The position numbers and the translations under genes are program-made. Source: Campylobacter concisus (GTDB taxonomy: Bacteria > Campylobacterota > Campylobacteria > Campylobacterales > Campylobacteraceae). From it: a DNA stretch of 64,000 bases. The notes under the pieces are model-generated. The model was not told where the DNA came from. It worked only from the letters and a program-made list of their open reading frames with translations, and made no database searches. Location of the stretch: assembly GCA_002092835.1 (NCBI GenBank), contig LVWL01000001.1, forward strand, positions 1 to 64,000. The letters run 5' to 3'. Positions within the stretch are counted from its first letter, which is position 1, and the number at the start of each line of letters is the position of its first letter. Shown piece by piece: positions 55,485 through 64,000 of this stretch.

Positions 55485-55838
55485 TCACTCGTTTATAGGA
55501 TCATAGTCGGAAGGGACAGGTGCTACTATACTTACAAAGATGATATCCTCATCTCCAGTATTTTTTGCTCCGTGGCAGGAGTCTTTCTTCGATACTATGA
55601 CATGGCCTTTCTTGAATGGAACCTCTTCATTAGGCTGGGGGTAGAATATTCCCTCTCCCTGAAGGACGATCCATATATCGTCGGAATTGTGGTGATAGTG
55701 CTTTTGCAATGTCTGACCGGGTTTGATAACCCAGACCGATCCGCCTGTAGATTCTGTCTGATAAAACGGTGTTCTGACAGCCTTTTCCGGATCCTCTTTT
55801 TTTACAAGGTCCATGCAATAGATTCTCTGTTCGCTCAT
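55485..55838 (-). CDS. Cupin-domain protein
   Basis: A 117-residue single-cupin protein. Motif 1 reads HYHHNSDDIWIVLQGEG (metal-binding His, His and Glu positions) and motif 2 KKGHVIVSKKDSCHGAKN. Small stand-alone cupins bind a metal and act as isomerases, dioxygenases or sensors; the substrate cannot be told. Intact, behind AAAGGAGCAAATAATC. One of the few unbroken genes in the element. Confidence 0.82.
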   Translation of the reverse strand: MSEQRIYCMDLVKKEDPEKAVRTPFYQTESTGGSVWVIKPGQTLQKHYHHNSDDIWIVLQGEGIFYPQPNEEVPFKKGHVIVSKKDSCHGAKNTGDEDIIFVSIVAPVPSDYDPINE

Positions 55839-55915
55839 GATTATTTGCTCCTTTGTATTCCATAGTTTAATCGAAAAAATTCGATTTAATGATATACCGA
55901 CAAATTCTAATTTGT

Positions 55916-56804
55916 CTACTTCTTTATGTTTTTTAATCGCTCATCATAATATTCTTCTACAAATTTATGATTTTGGTGTTTTTCAATTTGCTTAGTGATA
56001 AGCTCTATCATTTGCTCATTTTGTTCTACTGTGTAGTTGAAATTTTTCCAATGAGAAACATTGTCTAAACATATTTCAACCAACTTTTCAAAGGTTAATA
56101 CCCTTTCATTATCGGAATAATATGTTTCTTTTATATTTTTTGTTGTTGTAACTTGTATATTAGCCTCATGAAGTATCAAGAGTTGCTAAAAACATTTCTC
56201 TTGCACCTGTTCTTCCCATTTCTTCAGGTACTTCTTGCCATCTTTCTCTTAATGTGGTTTTTGCACTAATTAAGACAGTATTTCTCTTATTTACAATGTA
56301 TTCTAAAACACCCGGAGAAACTAAATCTACCAATTTACCAAGACCTTTATTGACAAACTCTTGTTTACCTATATTACCTTGACTGTCAAGTGGAATCCCT
56401 GCACCAATCAAAATGAGTTCTATAATACTTTCAAATTCTTTACCTGCTCTACTCCTCCTACTTTGAGTATTTGACAAAGTCAAAGCATATATATGTTCCG
56501 GAAATTCTTCCACAAACCAAGTAATTGCCTCTATTGGTGTAAGAGTTTTGATATACTCATCATCAACTAACTCTTTTAGCATTTTTGAAGTAAAGTCTTT
56601 TTCTAATGGCTGAAATTCACTCCAACAGCTATTTCTAAGTTTTTCAACAACTTCACTTGCATTACTTAAAAAGAATTCTTTAGGGGCTTTGTCGTATCCT
56701 AATGTAATAAAATTATCATAAACTAAGTCATAAGGCTGTTTAAAGCCTTCTTTCCTTTTTTCTTTAACTAAGTTTTTATATTCATCAAGAGAAATATTTG
56801 CCAT
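55916..56804 (-). pseudogene. SsoII/EcoRII-type restriction endonuclease, broken near the C-terminus
   Basis: Type II PD-(D/E)XK endonuclease. Residues 1-212 include GKEFESIIELILIGAGIP (Glu), GKLVDLVSPGVLEY (Asp) and VLISAKTTLRERWQEVPEEM (S-x-K catalytic and R-E-R specificity segment), the pattern of SsoII/PspGI/EcoRII enzymes that cut CCNGG/CCWGG sites. The frame breaks at LATLDTS; the last 87 residues (LHEANIQVTTTKNIKETYYS) follow in another frame. A deletion between ATACTTC repeats near 56166-56180 would explain it. Total ~300 residues as in SsoII. Divergent from the methyltransferase. Confidence 0.82.
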
Positions 56805-56860
56805 AACTCTTTTCCTTTCTTGAAAAATTTTCTTCTATATGGTACAATAGTGTCAAATAG

Positions 56861-56875
56861 AGGACAGTTAGTCCT
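56861..56875. promoter_or_regulatory. Predicted methyltransferase operator (AGGAC-N5-GTCCT)
   Basis: A perfect inverted repeat AGGAC-AGTTA-GTCCT lies in the divergent promoter region. M.SsoII is known to repress its own gene by binding a 15-bp repeat of the same form (GGAC...GTCC) through its N-terminal HTH. The match in arms, spacing and position is notable. The site is seen; the binding is inference. Confidence 0.65.
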
Positions 56876-56919
56876 TGAAATAACATATATAAATATAAAC
56901 TTGAAATAACATATATAAA
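56874..56919 (+). repeat. Two 20-bp direct repeats in the methyltransferase promoter
   Basis: CTTGAAATAACATATATAAA occurs at 56874-56893 and 56900-56919, a 26-bp period. Each copy contains a TATATAAA that could act as a -10 box; TTGAAA could act as -35. It may be a promoter duplication. The ATG at 56933 follows AAAAGGAT. Confidence 0.6.
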
Positions 56920-57037
56920 AAGGATAATATATATGAATATTATACCACAAGTCATAGATAATTCCCCTGCTATTTTAATAAAAAATAAGCGTATCAGATT
57001 ACAAATGACTTAAAAAGAATTAGCTGATGCTGTTGGT

Positions 57038-58114
57038 ATGTCCAAATTCGGAGATAGGACAATTCGCAGATGGGAAAATGGAGAAAGTCAGCCATCGTCC
57101 ATTGAGCTGAAACATATTTTATCATTTCCTGAAAAAGTACCTTTCCCCAATAATGAAAATGCCCCCTATAAAATCATTGATTTATTTGCCGGAATTGGTG
57201 GTACAAGGCTTGGATTTTACCAAACAGGTAAAACAAATGTCGTATTCAGTAGTGAAATTGATAAATTTGCAGTAAAAACATATAAGGCAAATTTTGGTGA
57301 AACTCCTTTTGGAGATATTACAAAAATATCTGAAAAAGATATTCCTAATCATGATATTATTGTCGGTGGTTTTCCTTGTCAAGCATTTAGTCAAGCCGGT
57401 AAAAAGCTTGGTTTTGAAGATACTCGTGGAACATTATTTTTTGAAATTGCAAGAATTATTAAAGAGAAACGACCTAAGGCATTTCTTCTTGAAAATGTCA
57501 AAAACCTAAAATCTCACGATAAAGGTCGTACCTATAAAACAATAGAAAAAACATTAAAGGATTTAAACTACGATGTTCATTCTATTATACTTAAAGCAAA
57601 AGACTTCGGTGTTCCACAAAATAGAGAGCGTATTTACATTGTTGGATTTGATAAGGATAAAATAGATAACTATAAAGATTTTTCTTTTCCAATTCCTCCC
57701 TGCCCAGATGTTTCTGTGGGAAATATTTTAGAGCAAAATGTTGATACTAAATACACCATTTCAAATGCACTTTGGCAAGGTCATCAACGACGAAAGAAAG
57801 AACATAAAATAAAGGGAAATGGATTTGGTTACACATTGTTCAATGAAAACAGTCCTTATACAAATACATTATCTGCAAGATATTATAAAGACGGGAGTGA
57901 AATACTTATTGAGCAAAAAGGAAAAAATCCACGAAAACTAACACCTCGTGAAGCTGCAAGACTTCAAGGCTTCCCCGAAAACTATATCATTCCTGTAAGT
58001 GATACTCAAAGTTACAAACAGTTTGGTAATTCTGTTGCCGTTACTGTTATCCATGCAATTGCAAATAACATAATTGATATACTTGATACCTGTACTAAAA
58101 AAGAGATTAACTAA
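57038..58114 (+). CDS. C5-cytosine DNA methyltransferase (M.SsoII-like)
   Basis: Catalytic motifs are all present: IIDLFAGIGGTRLGF (I), VVFSSEIDKF (II), GGFPCQAFSQAG (IV, Cys nucleophile), FLLENVKNL (VI), QNRERIYIVG (VIII), LTPREAARLQGFP (IX) and YKQFGNSVAV (X). From ATG 56933 an HTH region precedes it (NKRIRLQMT-stop-KELADAVGMSKFG, TIRRWENGES), but a TAA at 57011-57013 interrupts exactly where Gln is expected. Translation could restart at 57038, keeping the methylase and losing much of the HTH repressor. It would then modify DNA without normal autoregulation. The cognate endonuclease is broken. Confidence 0.9.
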   Translation: MSKFGDRTIRRWENGESQPSSIELKHILSFPEKVPFPNNENAPYKIIDLFAGIGGTRLGFYQTGKTNVVFSSEIDKFAVKTYKANFGETPFGDITKISEKDIPNHDIIVGGFPCQAFSQAGKKLGFEDTRGTLFFEIARIIKEKRPKAFLLENVKNLKSHDKGRTYKTIEKTLKDLNYDVHSIILKAKDFGVPQNRERIYIVGFDKDKIDNYKDFSFPIPPCPDVSVGNILEQNVDTKYTISNALWQGHQRRKKEHKIKGNGFGYTLFNENSPYTNTLSARYYKDGSEILIEQKGKNPRKLTPREAARLQGFPENYIIPVSDTQSYKQFGNSVAVTVIHAIANNIIDILDTCTKKEIN

Positions 58115-58116
58115 CT

Positions 58117-59984
<1,868 letters not shown>

Positions 59985-60061
59985 TTAAATAAAAAAGAAT
60001 TAAGAAGTACATATTTCACTAATATAGTGATTAAGTGTTCTCCTTAATTCTATTACTCCAA

Positions 60062-61030
60062 GAGCCAGCTAAATTTACTTATACTATTCCCTCTCAAAAC
60101 AGTCTCGTCTCTTTAAATTTTAATGACCTTCAAGCTTATGGCTACACAGTGGATAAAGCAGGTTTTATGGGAGCTGATTTTAACAAAGCCGCAGGCTTGC
60201 CAAAGGACTTTAAAATCCATAAAAGCACACTTGATGAGCTTAGTAGATTTGCCGAGCGCAACCATGTGCTAAACCGCATCAAAAGCAAAGACGAGCAGAT
60301 AAAGATCTTTGATAACATCGATATGGCTGACACCATAAAGCACTACTACAGACTATTTGATCAAATGACCTCTGCTTTAGGCGATGATAAAAAGAGCTAC
60401 ACCCTTGCAGATATAGGCAAACTACCAAAAGGCTACAGCACAAAAGGCACTCGCTATGATGCCAAAGGACACCTACTAAAAGATCTATCAAACTCTACTA
60501 TCTCAAACATCTACTCTAGCACTGATGAGCTAAATAGCACTAAATCTCTTAGCAAAGAACTTTCAAGTGCAGGCGTTAGGCTCATAGTAAAAGAGGTTGA
60601 TTTTACGATGAGCGAAGCAGGCGATGAGTTTAGCTTCAACCCTGATATGTCGGTATATCAAGCAGATGAAGGTTACAGCAAAGAGGCTCTTTTTATGGGA
60701 TTTTTGCGCAGCTCTAGACCGCTACCAAGTGATAGTGCAAAGACTAAGCTTAGCAGTGCTGCCTTAAATGATATCTCAAGCACTGGAGAGCATAAAGAGT
60801 ATTTTGTGGATTTTGAAAAAGTGGGTAAGGATAGTGAGAGCATAAAAGCGCTCATAAAAGAAAGACTTAAAGAGCTAACACTTTTAATGTATGCAAGATC
60901 AAAGAACATTAACGCAGAAAGTGTTACCTCAAACGAATATGAGAAATTTAAACCAACTAGCGAGGATATAAATTCTCTAGCAAATTCTTGGAGTGAGAGG
61001 ATAAGCTCTATTAGTAAGACTTTTGTGTAG
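60062..61030 (+). pseudogene. 3' part of the split putative secreted-protein gene
   Basis: Continues the frame left at 52381: AKFTYTIPSQNSLVSLNFND, then LQAYGYTVDKAGFMGADFNK, AAGLPKDFKIHKSTLDELSR. This block is shared with the gene at 62715-63896 (YKVDKDGYFTDEFNKQAG, DYKIHSSTLESLV). I associate this family with Cj0814-like flagellum-dependent secreted proteins of Campylobacter, but that is memory, not a search. A chimeric start inside the element (60035) would give 331 residues. Confidence 0.65.
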
Positions 61031-61196
61031 AGATAAGTCATATATAAACTAAATCGCTAAAAGGTCGATTTAGTTATTGATTATACTCTAGCCCATAAAA
61101 GCATTAAACCTAAGTAGGTTGAATTTATATTCTTTAGCTGAATGTGTGTTAGTGTATAAAACAGCATTGCTGGATAGGTGGTAGCAAGATGCTCTA

Positions 61197-61850
61197 ATGC
61201 AAATTAATACCATAAAAAGAATTAAAACCTATGAAAGAGATGCTGGAATACCTAAACAAAGTGAGACCTTAGCAATGCTTAATAATATAACCTATTCGCC
61301 AAATCTAAATAACAACTCACTATTTGAAGGAAAAGAATTCGCAAGTAGAGTTAATTATAAGAAAGTGATGGGCAATAGCACAAACTTTACTGGAGCTTTT
61401 AAATCCTACAATGATGATAAACAAACCATTTGGGGCAAAAAATCAGATAATGATCTAGAAGGACAAAAGATACGTCAAACTTTAGAAAGATTTGGTGTGT
61501 CTTTTAGTAATGAGGGTCGCGAGCTCCTTGAATCGTCTAATATAAGTGTGGATGAATTTATTGAGAGATATTCTAAGGTTATAAATAGGGGTATGCCGCA
61601 AGAGGTTGGTGACTATGGGCTAATGGATCAAAAAAGCGATCATGAAGAACAAGACAATCAAACTGACACGCAAAAACAAGAAGCCTTTAAACCTATGCAA
61701 GTAACTAAAAAATTTAAAACTTATGATATGCAAGCCGATGAAAAATTTAAAGAATTTTACAAATTTATAAAAACTGAATTTGATAATGGCGAAAGTATAT
61801 TCGAAATTTTAGAAAAAGTCGCAAATAAAAAAGTGGATAAAACCGTATAA
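61197..61850 (+). CDS. Hypothetical protein with C-terminal KPMQV motif
   Basis: A 217-residue soluble protein of no family I recognise. No signal peptide. The last ~55 residues read FKPMQVTKKFKTYDMQADEK and then a helix ending VANKK. The same motif ends the convergent gene at 61914-62702. It follows the split secreted-protein gene by 166 bp, and the related pair to its right has the same order, so it is probably a partner (chaperone or co-secreted protein). The ribosome site is weak (AGGTGG). Confidence 0.65.
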   Translation: MQINTIKRIKTYERDAGIPKQSETLAMLNNITYSPNLNNNSLFEGKEFASRVNYKKVMGNSTNFTGAFKSYNDDKQTIWGKKSDNDLEGQKIRQTLERFGVSFSNEGRELLESSNISVDEFIERYSKVINRGMPQEVGDYGLMDQKSDHEEQDNQTDTQKQEAFKPMQVTKKFKTYDMQADEKFKEFYKFIKTEFDNGESIFEILEKVANKKVDKTV

Positions 61851-61913
61851 AAGGACTAAATTTAGAGCAATCATTGCTTTCTACAATAAAACAAAGTAGC
61901 TATTTTTTATTCA

Positions 61914-62702
61914 TCAAGCCATCTTATTTAAAATTTGCTTCTTATCTATCTTTTGCATAAGCTCTAAGACATCTATGCCTCTTTTTTCTTTGAAATTTAA
62001 AAGCTCTCTTGCATAGAGAAATTTTTGATCCTTGTTGATATCATAGGTCTCATACTTCTTCTTAACCTGCATAGGTTTAAATTTCTTCTCGCTTTGCTCT
62101 TTGGCTAAATTTGCATTGTATTCTTGCTCTTCTTTGTGTAGTTTGGCTAGAAATTCTTTATGCTCTTTTGTAGTTTTTTCTACATCTTCTCTATAAAGCT
62201 TCTTAAACTCTTCTATGTTTAGATCAGCTCGGCTAAGTAGAGCTGAGCCTTTTTTACTTGACATCGCATCATCAGGCAGTGATCGCATAAAATTCTCTAG
62301 CTCCGTTTCTTCTTCTTTTGTGCCAAGACCAACCATCAGTCCAGATATTGTTGGCTTGCCATCTACTGAGTAGGTAAGTAACCAGTCCATGTGTCCTTGT
62401 AAGACACTAATCTCGAGCTCTTCCATGTTTTCTGGATATTTTGCTATCAGCGCACGTCTTTGCTCGATAGTAAAATCATATTTCTTAGAAAGCATAGTAT
62501 CTATCTTGTTTATAGTATCCGTTATCCAGCCCTCTTTACTTTCATCTATATCAATAAATTTTGGCAATACTTCTGCAAGTGGTTTGTGCATTAGTTTATC
62601 TATTAGAGCCTTTTCTTGCTCCTTTGACATTTTTGCATTTTCTTTTTGGATAGTGTTATCTTGTATTGGTGTATTGCTAAGTCCGTTTATGCTAGTTATC
62701 AT
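61914..62702 (-). CDS. Hypothetical protein with C-terminal KPMQV motif, partner of the downstream family
   Basis: A 262-residue, highly charged helical protein (MITSINGLSNTPIQDN start, long Lys/Glu stretch EHKEFLAKLHKEEQEYNANL) ending FKPMQVKKKYETYDINKDQK and LLNFKEKRG. The motif is shared with 61197-61850. It is 12 bp downstream of the 393-residue putative secreted protein, clearly one operon. The N-terminus resembles those of flagellar-secreted proteins in lacking a classical signal; that is weak inference. Confidence 0.68.
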   Translation of the reverse strand: MITSINGLSNTPIQDNTIQKENAKMSKEQEKALIDKLMHKPLAEVLPKFIDIDESKEGWITDTINKIDTMLSKKYDFTIEQRRALIAKYPENMEELEISVLQGHMDWLLTYSVDGKPTISGLMVGLGTKEEETELENFMRSLPDDAMSSKKGSALLSRADLNIEEFKKLYREDVEKTTKEHKEFLAKLHKEEQEYNANLAKEQSEKKFKPMQVKKKYETYDINKDQKFLYARELLNFKEKRGIDVLELMQKIDKKQILNKMA

Positions 62703-62714
62703 TTTAACTCCCCC

Positions 62715-63896
62715 TTACGCCTTTATATCAACATCTCTTTTTATACCAAGCATATCTACTAGATATTTTCCAGCTGGGTTTTCATTTAGCTCTTTTACTA
62801 AATTTAAAGGTGGCATGCTAAATTTTAAAAAGCTATCCATAAAGTCTTTGCTCTTTTTGCCATCTTTGTCTATCTCACCAAAGAGTAGCTTTAGCATTTT
62901 TAGATTATGCTCCATCATCTTTTTAAATGATAGTTCGTCTTCTTCATATCCCCTACGTCTATCTTCAGGAGTGCTGACAAAGCCACTTTGTAAGTCGATA
63001 TAGATAAAGTCTCTTTTAGATCTAATGTGATCTTGCATATATTTAGGCATACCTGCTATATCGTTATCGGTAGCATTTATAAAGCCAGGTCCAAATTTCA
63101 TCTCGCCCATAAGTTCAAACAGCTCAAATGCCCTACTAAATTCTTTGCTATCTATGCTCTTATCAAAGCCTTGCTTCTTTCCAAAAACGGTAGTTTCACC
63201 TTCTTTGACGTCAAGGTTGCTATTTATAACTGCTGCTAAAAGTCCGCCTTTGGTTATTGAGCCATCTTTATTTGTATATCTTTCGCCGTGCAGATCGATA
63301 AAAACACCACTTCCCACACTCTCCTTGCCGCCATTGTTGTTGTTAAAGATATCTGTTGTTGGCTTTAGTGGCTGCCTGCCATCTCCGCCGCTAAAGCTTG
63401 GGTTGAAAAAGAGCGTGCTTATCATCTGCTTATTTGACTCTTTGTAGTTAAAGCTAGAAGCAGCTGCATCGAAGTCATAAATAGAATTATGAATTTTTGT
63501 TACTTGCATACTTTGGCGGTTATACTCAAAGCCTTGAGGGAAATTTCTTATCTCATCTAAGCTAAAGCTTTCTTTTGAATTTAGTATATCTTCGCCAACT
63601 ACTTGTGAGAGGATTTTATAAGCATTGCCAGCAGTCTTTGCTATATCTATGCTTTTAAAGGTGCGACTAAAAAATGAAGTCCCCTCTGCAACATTTACTA
63701 ACGACTCCAGCGTGCTTGAGTGAATTTTATAATCACTTGGTATGCCAGCTTGCTTGTTAAACTCATCTGTAAAGTAGCCATCTTTATCTACCTTGTAGCC
63801 TAAAACTAAAGACCTCGTTTGGTTGGTAGAAGCTTTGGTTGATACCTTTATGTTCTTCTCTAAATTCAAGGGGTAGCTACCAAGTGCGTTTATCAT
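62715..63896 (-). CDS. Putative flagellum-dependent secreted protein (Cj0814-like)
   Basis: A 393-residue protein. N-terminal MINALGSYPLNLEKNIKVST, no Sec signal; conserved block LGYKVDKDGYFTDEFNKQAG and DYKIHSSTLESLVNVAEGTS; KESFSLDEIRNFPQGFEYNR; a Gly/Asn-rich middle (FNNNNGGKESVG); and RSKRDFIYIDLQSGFVSTPE. It shares the first block and the SLDEI/SLADIGKLPKGY step with the split gene at 60062. Start ATG 63896 follows AAAGGATATTAG. A short frame (MQTKNLCKINLF) precedes it at the window edge. Confidence 0.65.
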   Translation of the reverse strand: MINALGSYPLNLEKNIKVSTKASTNQTRSLVLGYKVDKDGYFTDEFNKQAGIPSDYKIHSSTLESLVNVAEGTSFFSRTFKSIDIAKTAGNAYKILSQVVGEDILNSKESFSLDEIRNFPQGFEYNRQSMQVTKIHNSIYDFDAAASSFNYKESNKQMISTLFFNPSFSGGDGRQPLKPTTDIFNNNNGGKESVGSGVFIDLHGERYTNKDGSITKGGLLAAVINSNLDVKEGETTVFGKKQGFDKSIDSKEFSRAFELFELMGEMKFGPGFINATDNDIAGMPKYMQDHIRSKRDFIYIDLQSGFVSTPEDRRRGYEEDELSFKKMMEHNLKMLKLLFGEIDKDGKKSKDFMDSFLKFSMPPLNLVKELNENPAGKYLVDMLGIKRDVDIKA

Positions 63897-64000
63897 CTAA
63901 TATCCTTTTAGCTTCATACCAAAGATATCGTCTTTTTTGTGAAAAGATTTATTTTACAAAGGTTTTTAGTTTGCATAAATTTACTCCTAAACTCTCGTAT

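Noticed and set aside
63897-64000. Short minus-strand ORF MQTKNLCKINLF at the window edge
   Set aside because: Has a reasonable AGGAG site but stops after about 20 codons; a one-base change would extend it only slightly. Too short to support.

Overview
The window looks like a Campylobacter chromosome, most likely a non-jejuni human oral or gut lineage such as C. concisus, C. showae or C. rectus. Supporting signs are a type VI secretion (T6SS) locus without ClpV, TorA with a monohaem cytochrome partner, a CcoS gene, and AT-rich intergenic DNA full of AAATTTA words. The species call is inference from gene content; no rRNA or marker gene is present.

Layout. (1) 176-18263, minus strand: one T6SS locus in transcription order tssJ-K-L-A-B-C-E-F-G-M-tagH-hcp, two small periplasmic paralogues, vgrG. 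tssA, tssB, tssC and tssM each carry one single-base frameshift. (2) 18.4-22.9 kb: two broken cytochrome c553-like genes, a flavodoxin-fold oxidoreductase, ccoS, a truncated terC and a ruined IS1595-type transposase. (3) 22.9-27.5 kb: an integration site (tRNA-Met 3' fragment), tyrosine recombinase, a 73-bp-periodic repeat, a type I restriction relic and a Pre/Mob-like relaxase. (4) 27.5-37.1 kb: respiration-related genes, many broken: a NapC/NrfH-type cytochrome, the tail of a flavocytochrome c reductase, a sensor kinase with response regulator, TorA with its cytochrome, the remains of a second molybdoenzyme and of a second two-component system, and a double-rhodanese lipoprotein. (5) 37.2-46.4 kb, minus strand: a tightly packed operon around an ArsS-like radical SAM protein, with two glycosyltransferase families known as rSAM/selenodomain-associated, two TVP38 membrane proteins, an Fe-S protein, a C_GCAxxG_C_C protein, a sodium:solute symporter, a degenerate metallophosphoesterase and a YdjY-type protein. 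(6) 46.7 kb to the end: a second copy of the tRNA-Met fragment and a second recombinase, then relBE, mobC, a ColE1-type relaxase gene with mobB and mobD nested inside it in another frame, and a family of putative secreted proteins.

Inside region 6 a 7.7-kb Firmicutes-type element (52382-60067) related to Tn4451 has split one of the secreted-protein genes. It carries tnpW, a DnaC-like ATPase, a replisome organiser, a DUF3847 gene, a cupin, an SsoII/EcoRII-type restriction-modification pair and a large serine recombinase. Most of its genes are broken.

Two themes cut across the window. First, at least a dozen genes are interrupted by one-base gains or losses, often in short A/T runs, while reading on perfectly in the next frame. 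This means either indel-prone sequence data or a decaying genome, and only reads can decide. Second, the two tRNA-Met fragments 23.76 kb apart, each beside a related integrase, suggest tandem islands at one tRNA gene, which would make regions 3-5 island cargo. The T6SS, the nested mobilisation genes, the rSAM operon and the SsoII-like system with its predicted operator are the parts most worth attention.
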